A stretch of 47,557 bases of DNA from a bacterium (GTDB taxonomy: Bacteria; Krumholzibacteriota; Krumholzibacteriia; LZORAL124-64-63), in contig JAHJTW010000147.1 in the NCBI GenBank assembly GCA_018829565.1, positions 1 through 47,557 of the forward strand. Direction: 5' to 3'. Under the pieces are notes generated by a model. The model ran no database searches. It was not told the DNA's origin and saw only the letters and a list, made by a program, of their open reading frames with translations. Both the position numbers and the translations under genes were made by a program. How positions within the stretch are numbered: position 1 is the first letter of the stretch; the number at the start of each line of letters is the position of its first letter. Below, piece by piece: positions 24,306 to 33,686 of this stretch.

Positions 24306-26537
24306 ATGTCCCTGCGAAGGACCGCCACCTGTATCCTGCTGACCGCCGCCTTCGCCACAGCCCCTCCGGCGGTCCGGGCCTTGGACTCCGGCCCGACCGG
24401 CCTGGAGCCCGGTCCCGATCGCCCCCGCATCGGCCTCGTCCTCAGCGGCGGAGGCGCCCGCGGCGCCGCCCACATCGGGGTCCTGCGCGTGCTCGATGAA
24501 CTCCGCGTACCGGTGGACTACGTCGCCGGCACCAGCATGGGCAGCATCATCGGCGGCCTGTACGCCTCGGGGATGAGCCCCGACGAGATGGAGCGCGCCA
24601 TCGCGGGCATCGACTGGGCCGGGGTCTTCGACGACGCTCCCCCGCGCCGGGATCGCCCCTTCCGGCGCAAGGAGGAGGACCACGTGCCCCTCTTCCAGTT
24701 CGAGGTGGGCTGGAACAGGGGCGGCTTCTCGCTGCCGTCGGGCCTGATCTCCGGCCAGAAACTGGACTACCTCCTGAGGAACCTGACCCTGCCCGTCTAC
24801 ACCGTATCGGACTTCGACCTGCTGCCGGTCCCCTTCCGCGCCGTGGCCGCCGACCTGGCCGACGGCGAGGCCGTCGTCCTCGGCGAGGGCGATCTGACCA
24901 TGGCCATGCGCGCCTCCATGGCCATCCCCGGCGCCTTCACTCCCGTGAACCTGGACGGCCGCCTTCTCGTGGACGGAGGCATGGCCATGAACCTGCCGGT
25001 GCAGGTCGTCAAGGACCTGGGCGCCGACCTGGTCATCGCCGTGGACATCGGAACTCCAGCCGGCGAAATGCAACCCGGCCAGAACATGCTCGGTGTGGTC
25101 ATGCGCACCCTGGATCTCCTGAGCAAGAAGAACGTGGCCGAACAGAAGGCCCTCCTGGGCCCCCGGGACCTTCTCCTGGTGCCGGACATGGGCCCGGTCA
25201 CCACCGCCGGATTCGATCGCCTGACCGAATCGGTGCGCAGGGGCGAGGAGACCGCACGCGCCCACGCCTTCGAACTCCTGGCCTTCGCCGTTTCCGAGGA
25301 CGAGTATGCCGCCCATCGCACGGCGCGGCGGAAGCCGCTCCGCCCCCGGCCCATCGTCGATGAGATCGTCCTGGACGGGTTCTCGCGCATCCCCGAGGCC
25401 ATGGTGCGGAGCCGGCTTCGCACCCAGGTCGGCGACACCCTGCAGGCCGAGCGCTTGCAGGACGAGCTGGACGAGATCTACCGCATCGGCGAGGTTTCGC
25501 GGGTGGACGCCCGCCTCAAGCGTCTGGACGGCCGCGACGCCCTCACCTACTCCGCCCAGGAGAAGAGCTGGGGCCCCACCTACATCCGCCTGGGCCTGGC
25601 CCTGGAGAGCAACCTGGACGGCGAAGGCGACTTCACGCTGCTGGTCAACCACCGGCGGGCCTTCGTCAACCGTTACGGCGGCGAGTGGCGCAACCGGGTC
25701 GCCCTCGGCAGCCGCCAGGGAATCAGCACCGACTTCTACCAGCCGCTCGACTACCGCGGTCGGTGGTTCATCAACCCGATCCTGTTCAATGAACGCACCC
25801 GGCGCGACCTCTACATCGCCTCCGACCTGAGGCTTCCCTTCAAGGAGAACCGGAGCATCACCATCCTCGCCTTCGGACGCAACCTCGGCCATTTCGGGGA
25901 AATCCGCGCGGCCTACTCCCGCGGCTTCGTGCGCCTGGCCGAACAGCTGACCGTCGAAGCGGAGCCCTTGACCCGCCAGCGGGGCGGCGCCCACCTGCGG
26001 CTGACGGTGGACAAGCTGGATCACGCCTTCCTGCCCCGCAGCGGCGCCTTCCTGGTTGCCCGGCTCGATCTATTGCGGAAGGACCTGGGCGGGGAGGATG
26101 ACTACGATCTGGCGAGCCTGGAAGTCCGGCAAGCCTTCCCTCTCGGGAGCGGAACCGTGCTGTTGAGGGGCCGCGTCACCGGCGATCTGGGGTCCGAGAT
26201 CCCCTTCTGGGACCAGCCTCGACTGGGCGGGTTCTCCGGGATGGCCGGACTGGAGAAGGACGAGCTGCAGGGCGACAACACCGTCTTCGGCTCGTTGACT
26301 GTTTACCGCCGCCTGGGCGGCCCCTCGCCCGTGGCCGGACGTGGCCTTTACGTCGGGGCGAGCCTCGAAACGGGCGCTGCGGCCCCCCTCATGTCGGGGC
26401 TCACCCTGGACACCATGCGCCTGGGCGCAACCGCATTCCTGGGCGTGGACACCCTGCTGGGACCGTTCTTCCTGGGCTGGGGCTGGGCGGACCGGGGACG
26501 GACGGCGGCGTATCTGGTTCTCGGGCTGCCCTATTGA
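24306..26537 (+). CDS. Patatin-like phospholipase autotransporter (PlpD type, Vd secretion)
   Basis: The 743-residue protein has a signal peptide, then a patatin domain (about 40-350): GLVLSGGGARGAAHIGVL is the oxyanion loop, S77 lies in GTSMGSI and D223 in LVDGGMA, completing the Ser-Asp dyad. Residues about 365-435 form a POTRA-like domain (VDEIVLDGFSRIPEAMVRSR) and the rest is an Omp85/BamA-type barrel ending in an aromatic residue (YLVLGLPY). This is the layout of PlpD: a phospholipase A joined to its own outer membrane translocator. The RPRIGLVLSGGG start is also RssA-like. Confidence 0.93.
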   Translation: MSLRRTATCILLTAAFATAPPAVRALDSGPTGLEPGPDRPRIGLVLSGGGARGAAHIGVLRVLDELRVPVDYVAGTSMGSIIGGLYASGMSPDEMERAIAGIDWAGVFDDAPPRRDRPFRRKEEDHVPLFQFEVGWNRGGFSLPSGLISGQKLDYLLRNLTLPVYTVSDFDLLPVPFRAVAADLADGEAVVLGEGDLTMAMRASMAIPGAFTPVNLDGRLLVDGGMAMNLPVQVVKDLGADLVIAVDIGTPAGEMQPGQNMLGVVMRTLDLLSKKNVAEQKALLGPRDLLLVPDMGPVTTAGFDRLTESVRRGEETARAHAFELLAFAVSEDEYAAHRTARRKPLRPRPIVDEIVLDGFSRIPEAMVRSRLRTQVGDTLQAERLQDELDEIYRIGEVSRVDARLKRLDGRDALTYSAQEKSWGPTYIRLGLALESNLDGEGDFTLLVNHRRAFVNRYGGEWRNRVALGSRQGISTDFYQPLDYRGRWFINPILFNERTRRDLYIASDLRLPFKENRSITILAFGRNLGHFGEIRAAYSRGFVRLAEQLTVEAEPLTRQRGGAHLRLTVDKLDHAFLPRSGAFLVARLDLLRKDLGGEDDYDLASLEVRQAFPLGSGTVLLRGRVTGDLGSEIPFWDQPRLGGFSGMAGLEKDELQGDNTVFGSLTVYRRLGGPSPVAGRGLYVGASLETGAAAPLMSGLTLDTMRLGATAFLGVDTLLGPFFLGWGWADRGRTAAYLVLGLPY

Positions 26538-26680
26538 GGAGCGTCCACCCGCCCCCTGGCGGCAATTTCCAAAGTTACTACACTGACCCCGTTAAACCCC
26601 CTCGGTTCACTGGGCGTTTCCCGTCGGGAGATCCAACCGCCCAGGGTGGGCCCGATACTGTCCGTTTCCCGGAGGATGAC
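26538..26680 (+). other. Leader region of the fasciclin gene
   Basis: No frame fits here. CTGGGCG near 26608 can pair with CGCCCAG near 26639, enclosing a second small stem (TCCCGTCGGGA), so the leader of the fasciclin gene is probably folded. No clear promoter hexamers were found. Confidence 0.3.
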
Positions 26681-27319
26681 ATGAAGACCGTTCACATGCT
26701 TGCCCTGGTCGCGCTGACCGTCTCGTTCGTCGCCATCGGCGCCGCCCAGGCCATGGATCACCCCAAGAAGACCGAGCACCCGGCCAAGTCCGAGCATCCC
26801 GCAACGACCGAGCATCCAGCAACGACGGAGCATCCCGCGGCCGGCGAGCACTTCACCGGCGACAACGATCTGGTCTCGATCGCCTCCGGGGCCGGTGACC
26901 TGACTTCCTTCGTGGCAGCCGTCCAGGCGGCCGGGCTCGTGGACAAGCTCCAGGAGAAGGGCCCGTTCACCGTCTTCGTCCCCTCCGACGCCGCCTTCGC
27001 CAAGCTGCCCGAGGGTGCGCTCGCGCACCTGCTCGAACCGGCCAACAAGGCCGCGCTGGCCGGCATTCTCGCCAGCCACGTCGTGCCCGGCATGATCCTG
27101 GCGGCCGACGTGAAGACGATGAAGGCGGCCAACGTCAACGGCCATGACCTGGCCATCGAGGTCAAGGACGGCGTGGTGACCATCGACGGCGCCCGGGTGA
27201 TCAAGACCGACCTGAAGGCCGGCAACGGCGTGATCCACGTCATCGATGCGGTGATCATGCCCGGCGAAGCCCACGAGCACCCTGCGTCGGACAAGCCCAA
27301 GGACCATCCGGCCCATTGA
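26681..27319 (+). CDS. Secreted fasciclin (FAS1) domain protein
   Basis: The 212-residue protein starts at 26681 with GGAGG five bases upstream and has a signal peptide (LALVALTVSFVAIGAAQA). A low-complexity linker follows with tandem copies of EHPATT (EHPAKSEHPATTEHPATTEH). The FAS1 domain spans about residues 63-200: LTSFVAAVQAAGLVDKLQ, GPFTVFVPSDAAFAKLPEG, ILASHVVPGMILAADV and the final ADVxxxNGVIHVID-like strand (LKAGNGVIHVIDAVIMPG). FAS1 proteins mediate adhesion at the cell surface or in the matrix. The His-rich linker and tail (HEHPASDKPKDHPAH) might bind metal. Confidence 0.93.
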   Translation: MKTVHMLALVALTVSFVAIGAAQAMDHPKKTEHPAKSEHPATTEHPATTEHPAAGEHFTGDNDLVSIASGAGDLTSFVAAVQAAGLVDKLQEKGPFTVFVPSDAAFAKLPEGALAHLLEPANKAALAGILASHVVPGMILAADVKTMKAANVNGHDLAIEVKDGVVTIDGARVIKTDLKAGNGVIHVIDAVIMPGEAHEHPASDKPKDHPAH

Positions 27320-27344
27320 CGGCCCTGAACCTTGCCTGATTGCC

Positions 27345-27379
27345 TTCGAGGCGGCGATCCCGTGGTCGCCGCCCTCGAA
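27345..27379 (+). terminator. GC-rich hairpin after the fasciclin gene
   Basis: TTCGAGGCGGCGA (27345-27357) pairs with TCGCCGCCCTCGAA (27366-27379) with one bulged base and an 8-base loop, 26 bases past the stop codon. There is no T tract, so termination may be partial and the transglutaminase gene could be read through. Confidence 0.5.
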
Positions 27380-27415
27380 ATCCCGTGACCCCGGAGACGG
27401 TTGGAGGACCACGTC

Positions 27416-28783
27416 ATGTCCCATAGCCCGCTGAAGACCCGACTCTTCCTGGCCGCGGCGGCCCTGGCCGCCGCCATTCCCCTGAGCCCGCTGCCGTCCC
27501 TCGGCCAGACCGGCCAGACCAGCGGCGGAGAAGCCTGCGAGAGCGCGCCGCCCATCGTGACCGCCGACATCCAGGCGGGGATCGAGAAGCACATCGCCGA
27601 GCAGGTCGCTCTGGGCGACGGTTTCTTCACCGTGGAGTTCGAAGGCCGGGATCTGAAGCTCAAGCTCGTGCGCGTCCACCTGGAGTACCTCGCATCCCTG
27701 GGCCCCCGCAACCACTTCGCCTGCGTGGACATGGCGAGCGACGACGGCCAGTTCTACGACGTGGACTTCTTCCTCGCCGGGGATCCCGGCCGGATGACCG
27801 TGACCGAGACCTCGGTCCACAAGCTCAACGGCCGGCCGTTCTACCTGTGGGAACAGGACGAGAGCGAGCGCTGGGTGCGCGCCGAGGTCAAGGACGCCTC
27901 CCATGCCCTGCTCGGGGTCGTGAGCGGAACCGACCGTTTCGAGTTCCGCTACCAGGCGACCCTGCCCCCACTTCAGGACGATGCGCGCTGCTGGATTCCG
28001 CTGGCCGGATCCGACGCCTTCCAGACCGTCACCGTGAAGTCCACGACCGCTCCCGGGGTCCAGCGGGTCATCACCGACGAAGACCACGGCAACCGCGTGC
28101 TGGTGCTGGATCTGACCCCAGAGGACGGGGGGAAGACCATCGAGATCGTCTACGACGTCGTCCGCACCGAGAAGAGCGCCTACCCCGGCGATCCTGAAGA
28201 GGCGCAGAAGTTCCTCAGGGCAGAACGGATGGTCCCGGCCGACCCGTTCATCACGGCGATCGCCGAGAACGCCGTCGCCGGCCGCCAGGACGAGCTGATG
28301 AAGGCCCGCGCGCTCTACGACCACGTGATGGACCAGATGAGCTACAAGAAGTTCGGCGAGGGCTGGGGCCAGGGCGATGCGATGTTCGCCTGCAACTCGC
28401 TCTACGGCAATTGCACCGACTACCATGCCTACTTCATCGGGCTCGCGCGCGCGGTCGGCATCCCCGCCCGGTTCGCCATCGGCGCCTCGATCCCCTCGGA
28501 GCGGAACGAGGGCGGCACCGACGGCTACCACTGCTGGGCGGAATTCTACGCCGAGGGCAAGTGGTGGCCCGTGGACATCAGCGAGGCCGACAAGTTCAGC
28601 GCCCTGAGCATGTACTTCTTCGGGCACCATCCCGCCAACCGCTTCGAGTTCAGCCGCGGCCGCGACCTGGTGCTCGATCCGGGCCCGGCCACCGGCCCCA
28701 TCAACTTCCTGGCGTATCCCTTCCTGGAAGTGGGCGGCACGCCGCAGCGGGTTCCGGCCAGGTTCCTGTTTGAAAGAGGGTGA
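27416..28783 (+). CDS. Secreted transglutaminase-core protein
   Basis: The 455-residue protein starts at 27416 with GGAGG eight bases upstream and has a signal peptide rich in alanine. The N-terminal 280 residues look beta-rich (MTVTETSVHKLNGRPFYLWE, VQRVITDEDHGNRVLVLDLT). Residues about 300-400 are a transglutaminase-like fold with C333 (LYGNCTDYHAYFIGLARAVG), H372 (DGYHCWAEFYAEGKW) and D387 (WPVDISEADK), all present and in order. Members act as proteases, amidases or crosslinkers. The end (FLEVGGTPQRVPARFLFERG) is short, with no anchor, so the protein is probably free in the periplasm or outside. Confidence 0.88.
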   Translation: MSHSPLKTRLFLAAAALAAAIPLSPLPSLGQTGQTSGGEACESAPPIVTADIQAGIEKHIAEQVALGDGFFTVEFEGRDLKLKLVRVHLEYLASLGPRNHFACVDMASDDGQFYDVDFFLAGDPGRMTVTETSVHKLNGRPFYLWEQDESERWVRAEVKDASHALLGVVSGTDRFEFRYQATLPPLQDDARCWIPLAGSDAFQTVTVKSTTAPGVQRVITDEDHGNRVLVLDLTPEDGGKTIEIVYDVVRTEKSAYPGDPEEAQKFLRAERMVPADPFITAIAENAVAGRQDELMKARALYDHVMDQMSYKKFGEGWGQGDAMFACNSLYGNCTDYHAYFIGLARAVGIPARFAIGASIPSERNEGGTDGYHCWAEFYAEGKWWPVDISEADKFSALSMYFFGHHPANRFEFSRGRDLVLDPGPATGPINFLAYPFLEVGGTPQRVPARFLFERG

Positions 28784-28795
28784 CGCGGCGGGAAG

Positions 28796-28836
28796 CGGGG
28801 TGATGGTTGGATAAAATCCGCCCATCACCCCGTTTT
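28796..28836 (+). terminator. Intrinsic terminator after the transglutaminase gene
   Basis: CGGGGTGATGG (28796-28806) and CCATCACCCCG (28822-28832) form a perfect 11-bp stem, with a nested GGAT/ATCC stem in the loop, followed directly by TTTT. It starts 13 bases after the stop codon. Confidence 0.85.
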
Positions 28837-28925
28837 CGCTGCCATTTCCATGTTTTGACCCTATCATGGGTCTTTGAGTCCATTCTGAAGGTATCCACCT
28901 CCAATCACCGCACAGGAAGGAACCC

Positions 28926-31019
28926 ATGCCGTACAAGCGACTGACCCTCAGCGTCTGCCTGGGCCTTGCGGCCCTCCTCGCCGGCGGCCCGACCGCCATC
29001 GTTCTCGCGGATGACTCGCCGGCCGGCATGGATCCCTCCCGCCTGCTGGACATCGAACAGGTCCGCGCCTCGGACATCTCGCCTGACGGAAAGCTGGCCG
29101 CCTTCACCGTGGCCGTGAACCGTTCCCTGGACGAGGACGCAGGAGGCGCCTGGAGCCGCCTCTACCTGATCGACACCGCCGGCGGCGATCCCCGTCCCTT
29201 CGTGACCGGCGAGGTCCAGGTCGGAACCCCCTCCTTTGCCCCCGACGGCCGCTTCCTGGGCTTCACCCTCAAGCGTGGCGACGACGCGAAGACCCAGGTC
29301 TGGGTCATCCCCGTCGACGGCGGAGAAGCCCGCCCGGTCACCGCCAGCAAGTCCGGCGTCGCATCCTGGAAGTGGAGCCATGACGGCGCCCACCTCTACT
29401 TCGTCGAGACCGAGGAGACCCCGGCCCGGGAGAAGAAGCTCCAGGACAAGGGCTGGCTCCCCCGCTATTACGAGGAAAACCTCAAGGGCCGGCGCCTCTG
29501 CCGCGTCCCCTTCGCCTGGGGCGACCAGCCCGCCGAGGCCGAGGTCCTGGTCCAGGACATCGTGGTCTGGGACGTGGAGCCCGGACCCGAAGGGCGCTGG
29601 GCCGTCTTCAGCGCCAGCGAACAGAACCTGGTGGATCAGCGCTACATGTTCAGCGACCTCTATCTCCTTGATCTGAACACCAGCGAGTACCGGATGATCC
29701 TCGATACCCCCGGCAAGCTGGGGTCCTTCCGCATCGCACCGGACGCCCGCCACCTGGCCTGGACCGCCGCCGCCTCTCGCTCGGACCACTCGGTCAGCAG
29801 CCTGTACGTTGCCGGTCTGGACGGCAAGGGTCCGCGCAACCTGACCCCCGAGGGCTTCGAGGGACACATCCGCGATCTCGTCTGGCGCGACAAATCGACG
29901 ATCCTCTACCGCGCCGACGTCGGCGTCACCACCACCCTCAGCCTGCAGGACGTGGGCGAGGGGGCGCCCGGCCCCAGGGTGATCCTGGACGGCGGCGGCG
30001 AGGGCCTGGTGTTCGGCCTGCCGGCCTTCAAGTCCACGACCAAGACCATGACCCTCGTCGGCCACAACGGAACCACCCCCCGCGAGCTCTACGCCTGGAA
30101 CGGCAAGGGCAGTGCGCAGCGCCTGACGCATCACAATCCCTGGTTGAAGGACGTGGCCCTGGGTGAACAGCGGGTCGTGCGCTGGCAGGCCGCCGACGGG
30201 CTCGAGCTGGAAGGCATCCTGATGCTGCCGGTCGGCTGGGATGGTAAACCCTTCCCGCTCATCGTCGACGTGCACGGGGGACCCGAGTCCCAGGAATCCG
30301 ACGGCTGGCTCAGCCGTTACGCCAGCCCGGGCCAGGCCATGTGCGCGCGCGGCTACGGCGTGTTCTTCCCCAACTACCGGGGCAGCACCGGCCGGGGCGT
30401 CGCCTTCGCCGCCCTGGCCTTCGGCGAACCTGCCGGCCCCGAGTTCGACGACATCGTCGACGGCGTCCGGCACCTGGTGTCCGAGGGCCTCGTCGACGCC
30501 GACCGCGTCGGCGTGATGGGCGGATCGTACGGCGGCTACGCGACCAACTGGCTGACCACCTACCACAGCGAGCACTTCAAGGCGGGCGTCAGCTTCGTCG
30601 GGGTCAGCGATCTGGTCAGCAAGCGGTTCCTGACGGACATCCCCTACGAGGACGAGTACGTGCACATGGGCGCCCCGGTCCGCGGGCAATGGGATCTCAT
30701 GAGGGAGCGCAGCCCGGTGACCTACGCCGACCGCAGCCGCACGCCCCTGCTGATCCTGCACGGCGACAGCGACCCCCGCGTCCACCCCAGCCAGAGCCAG
30801 GAGCTGTTCCGCGCCCTGAAGATGGCGGGCCACCCGGCCGTGCGGCTGGTCTTCTATCCGGGCGAGCAGCACGGAAACGCGAAACGGTTCGGACGCGAGG
30901 ACTTCATCCACCGCACCCTGGCCTGGTTCGACTGGTATCTGAAGAACGACAACACCTGGGATGGACCGATGCCCCCGCTGGACATCAGCGAGGATATGGA
31001 GCTGCTCGAACAGGATTGA
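28926..31019 (+). CDS. S9 family serine peptidase (dipeptidyl/acylaminoacyl peptidase-like)
   Basis: The 697-residue protein starts at 28926 with AAGGA four bases upstream and has a signal peptide. Residues about 40-400 are a propeller (DISPDGKLAAFTV, SFAPDGRFLGFTLKRGDD, VASWKWSHDGAHLYFVE). The alpha/beta-hydrolase part (about 430-690) carries the triad S534 (MGGSYGGYATNWL), D616 (HGDSDPRVHPSQS) and H649 (YPGEQHGNAKR). It would cut short peptides in the periplasm, removing N-terminal dipeptides or blocked residues; the exact specificity is not visible. The kinase gene follows after 64 bases. Confidence 0.93.
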   Translation: MPYKRLTLSVCLGLAALLAGGPTAIVLADDSPAGMDPSRLLDIEQVRASDISPDGKLAAFTVAVNRSLDEDAGGAWSRLYLIDTAGGDPRPFVTGEVQVGTPSFAPDGRFLGFTLKRGDDAKTQVWVIPVDGGEARPVTASKSGVASWKWSHDGAHLYFVETEETPAREKKLQDKGWLPRYYEENLKGRRLCRVPFAWGDQPAEAEVLVQDIVVWDVEPGPEGRWAVFSASEQNLVDQRYMFSDLYLLDLNTSEYRMILDTPGKLGSFRIAPDARHLAWTAAASRSDHSVSSLYVAGLDGKGPRNLTPEGFEGHIRDLVWRDKSTILYRADVGVTTTLSLQDVGEGAPGPRVILDGGGEGLVFGLPAFKSTTKTMTLVGHNGTTPRELYAWNGKGSAQRLTHHNPWLKDVALGEQRVVRWQAADGLELEGILMLPVGWDGKPFPLIVDVHGGPESQESDGWLSRYASPGQAMCARGYGVFFPNYRGSTGRGVAFAALAFGEPAGPEFDDIVDGVRHLVSEGLVDADRVGVMGGSYGGYATNWLTTYHSEHFKAGVSFVGVSDLVSKRFLTDIPYEDEYVHMGAPVRGQWDLMRERSPVTYADRSRTPLLILHGDSDPRVHPSQSQELFRALKMAGHPAVRLVFYPGEQHGNAKRFGREDFIHRTLAWFDWYLKNDNTWDGPMPPLDISEDMELLEQD

Positions 31020-31028
31020 GCCCTGAAT

Positions 31029-31053
31029 GCCCGGCCCCTCCTCGGGGCCGGGC
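31029..31053 (+). terminator. Perfect 10-bp GC hairpin between peptidase and kinase genes
   Basis: GCCCGGCCCC (31029-31038) and GGGGCCGGGC (31044-31053) enclose a 5-base loop, 10 bases after the peptidase stop. With no T run it may only pause polymerase or stabilise the upstream message. Confidence 0.45.
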
Positions 31054-31083
31054 CGCCCTGCATCCCCTCACCCCGGAGCCCCC

Positions 31084-33651
31084 ATGAACGACGACCGCAC
31101 ACCTCCCACCGGCCCCGAAGAGGATCTCACCCTGCCTCTGGGGCCCGCCGACGGGACCGCGCCGGGTGAGGCCATCGGCGCCCAGATCGGCCCCTACCGC
31201 CTGATCCACCGCATCGGCGAGGGCGGCATGGGCGAGGTCTTCGAGGCCGAGCAGTCCGAACCCATCCGGAGGCGCGTCGCCCTGAAGGTCATCAAGCAGG
31301 GCATGGACACCCAGTCGGTGATCGCCCGTTTCGACGCCGAACGCCAGGCGCTCGCCATGATGGACCATCCCTGCATCGCCAAGGTCTTCGACGCCGGGGC
31401 CACCGAGCGCGGCCGCCCCTTCTTCGTCATGGAATACGTCGACGGGGAGCCTATCACCGATTACTGCAACCGCCGGCGACTGAACAACACCGCCCGCCTG
31501 GAACTGTTCGTGCGGGTCTGCGAGGGGGTCCAGCACGCCCACCAGAAGGCCGTCATCCACCGCGACCTGAAGCCCACGAACATCCTGGTCACCGAGGTGG
31601 ACGGGCTGCCGCTGCCCAAGATCATCGACTTCGGCCTGGCCAAGGCCACGACCCAGCGGCTGACCGAGATGACCATGTTCACCCAGCTGGGGCAGATGAT
31701 CGGCACGCCCGAGTACATGAGCCCCGAACAGGCCGCCCTCTCCGAGGACGACGTCGACACCCGCACCGACGTCTATGCCCTGGGGGTGGTCCTCTACGAG
31801 CTGCTGGCCGGCGTGCGGCCCTTCGAATCCCAGGAGCTGCGCAAGGCCGGCTACGAGGCCATCCGCCGGATCATCTGCGAGCAGGATCCGCCCCGCCCCA
31901 GCACCCGGTTCAGCAGCCTGGGCGAGAAGTCCGGCCAGGTGGCGGCTTCGCACGGCAGCGCGCCGAAGCGTCTGCAAAGCGAGCTGCGCGGCGACCTGGA
32001 CTGGATCACCATGAAGGCCCTGGAGAAGGATCGCAACCGCCGCTACGAAACGGCCAACGGCCTGGCGGCCGACGTGCGGCGCCACCTGCGCAACGAACCG
32101 GTGATCGCCGGGCCTCCGACCGTCGGCTATCGTACCTCCAAGTTCGTGCGGCGCCACCGGACCGGAGTGGCCATCGCGGCGGTCGCCGTCCTGGGCCTGG
32201 CCGCCTTCGCGGTGACCTCGAGCCTGCAGGCCGGCATCATCGCCCGCGAGCGGGACCGGGCCGAGGCCGAGGCGGCCAAGGCCGCAGCCATGAACGCCTT
32301 CCTCACCGAGACGCTCGCCTCGGCCGACCCCTGGTCCGGCGGCGACCGTGAGGCGACCGTGGTCCAGGCTCTCGATGTCGCCGTGAAGAAGATCGGCACC
32401 GCCTTCGCGGGGCAACGCGAGGTGGAGGCTTCGATGCGGGGGGTGATCGGGCAGACCTACCTGGGCCTGGGCAAGCTGGAGCCGGCGGGCGAGCAGATCG
32501 AAGCCGCCGTGGCCATGCGCCGCGAACTGGGCGGGCCCGACCAGCTTGAACTGGCCACGCTGCTCCTGGTCCAGTCGGAGTTCCGGGAGGATGCCGCCGA
32601 GTATGGGCCGGGCGCGGCTTCGGCCGCGGAGGCCGTCGGGATCCTCCTGCGCCATCCCGAAACCCCACCACAGGATCTGATCAACGCCTACCTGCGCCAG
32701 GCGCGGAACCTCTTGTCGGATCGTCGTTTCGCCGAGGCGGAATCCCTTCTGACCCTGGCCCGAGATCTGGAACCCCGGCTCCAGGGTGTGCAGAGGATCA
32801 GCGGCGCCGAGAACCTCACCCAGCTGGCGAACCTTTACAACGACCGTGACGGCGACGTGGCCGCCGCCGACTCCTTCGCCCAGATGGCGTACGATCTGGC
32901 CAGGTCCGTCGATCCATCCCATCCCAGCGTCCCGGTCTACCTCAACAACCTGGCCCAGTTCCGCAGCCAGAAGGGAGACAAGGAGGGCGCCCTCGCCGCA
33001 TTCGATTCGGCCCTGGTCCTCTACCGGGATCGTTTCGGAACCGACCATCCCGAGTACGCCGTCTGCCTGGAGAACCGTGGCGGCGTCCTCTACCAGCTGG
33101 GACGCACCGACGAGACGTTCGCCGCCCTCGAGGAGGTCATGGACGTCCGCAAGCGCAATCTCGGCCCCGACCACATCGATGTGGTCCGGACCGGCCTGAA
33201 CGTGGGCACCGTCGCCATGATCGCCCAGGATTACGACCGGGCGCTCGAGATCTTCCGCGATCTCAAGCCCAGGCTGATCGCGGCCCGCGGCAACGACCAT
33301 CCCGACGTGCTGGCGGTGCTGCGCAACGAGGGCATGACCCTGCGGTTCCTGGATCGGAACGACGAGGCCCTGGGGGTGCAGCGGGAGCTCCTGGACACGG
33401 CCCTGCGCATGCACGGGGAGGATAATCCGGCCACGGCCCTGGCCCGTCTCGAATGCGGCATCACCCTGACCGCGCTGAAGAGGAACGCCGAGGCCGAGCG
33501 GCAGTTGATCCCCGCCTTCGAGGTCTTCCTGGCCACGCTGGGGGGGGACCACGCCCGGACGAAGTACGCCGCCCGGTCCCTGGTCACTCTCTACGAACAG
33601 GCGGGGGAGGCCGGGAAGGCTGACCGGTATCGGGAGGCTGCAGGGGAGTGA
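31084..33651 (+). CDS. Membrane Ser/Thr protein kinase with C-terminal TPR-like repeats
   Basis: The 855-residue protein starts at 31084 with GGAG five bases upstream. The kinase domain (about 38-340) is complete: glycine loop GEGGMGEVFEAE, K68 (ALKVIK), catalytic D161 (HRDLKPTNIL), D182 (IDFGLAKA) and GTPEYMSPEQ. One membrane helix follows (TGVAIAAVAVLGLAAFAVTS, about 360-382). The outside half has TPR-like helix pairs (LANLYNDRDGDVAAADSFAQ, YLNNLAQFRSQKGDKEGALA, CLENRGGVLYQLGRTDETFA). This matches PknB-type kinases with TPR sensors common in Planctomycetes and related groups. It may share a transcript with the peptidase gene. Confidence 0.93.
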   Translation: MNDDRTPPTGPEEDLTLPLGPADGTAPGEAIGAQIGPYRLIHRIGEGGMGEVFEAEQSEPIRRRVALKVIKQGMDTQSVIARFDAERQALAMMDHPCIAKVFDAGATERGRPFFVMEYVDGEPITDYCNRRRLNNTARLELFVRVCEGVQHAHQKAVIHRDLKPTNILVTEVDGLPLPKIIDFGLAKATTQRLTEMTMFTQLGQMIGTPEYMSPEQAALSEDDVDTRTDVYALGVVLYELLAGVRPFESQELRKAGYEAIRRIICEQDPPRPSTRFSSLGEKSGQVAASHGSAPKRLQSELRGDLDWITMKALEKDRNRRYETANGLAADVRRHLRNEPVIAGPPTVGYRTSKFVRRHRTGVAIAAVAVLGLAAFAVTSSLQAGIIARERDRAEAEAAKAAAMNAFLTETLASADPWSGGDREATVVQALDVAVKKIGTAFAGQREVEASMRGVIGQTYLGLGKLEPAGEQIEAAVAMRRELGGPDQLELATLLLVQSEFREDAAEYGPGAASAAEAVGILLRHPETPPQDLINAYLRQARNLLSDRRFAEAESLLTLARDLEPRLQGVQRISGAENLTQLANLYNDRDGDVAAADSFAQMAYDLARSVDPSHPSVPVYLNNLAQFRSQKGDKEGALAAFDSALVLYRDRFGTDHPEYAVCLENRGGVLYQLGRTDETFAALEEVMDVRKRNLGPDHIDVVRTGLNVGTVAMIAQDYDRALEIFRDLKPRLIAARGNDHPDVLAVLRNEGMTLRFLDRNDEALGVQRELLDTALRMHGEDNPATALARLECGITLTALKRNAEAERQLIPAFEVFLATLGGDHARTKYAARSLVTLYEQAGEAGKADRYREAAGE

Positions 33652-33686
33652 ACCGCTCCCCCGACTGCGGCCCGCTCTGCACGGAT

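Noticed and set aside
31029-31053. Strong transcription stop between peptidase and kinase genes
   Set aside because: Hairpin is perfect but lacks a T tract; recorded only as a hairpin with modest confidence.
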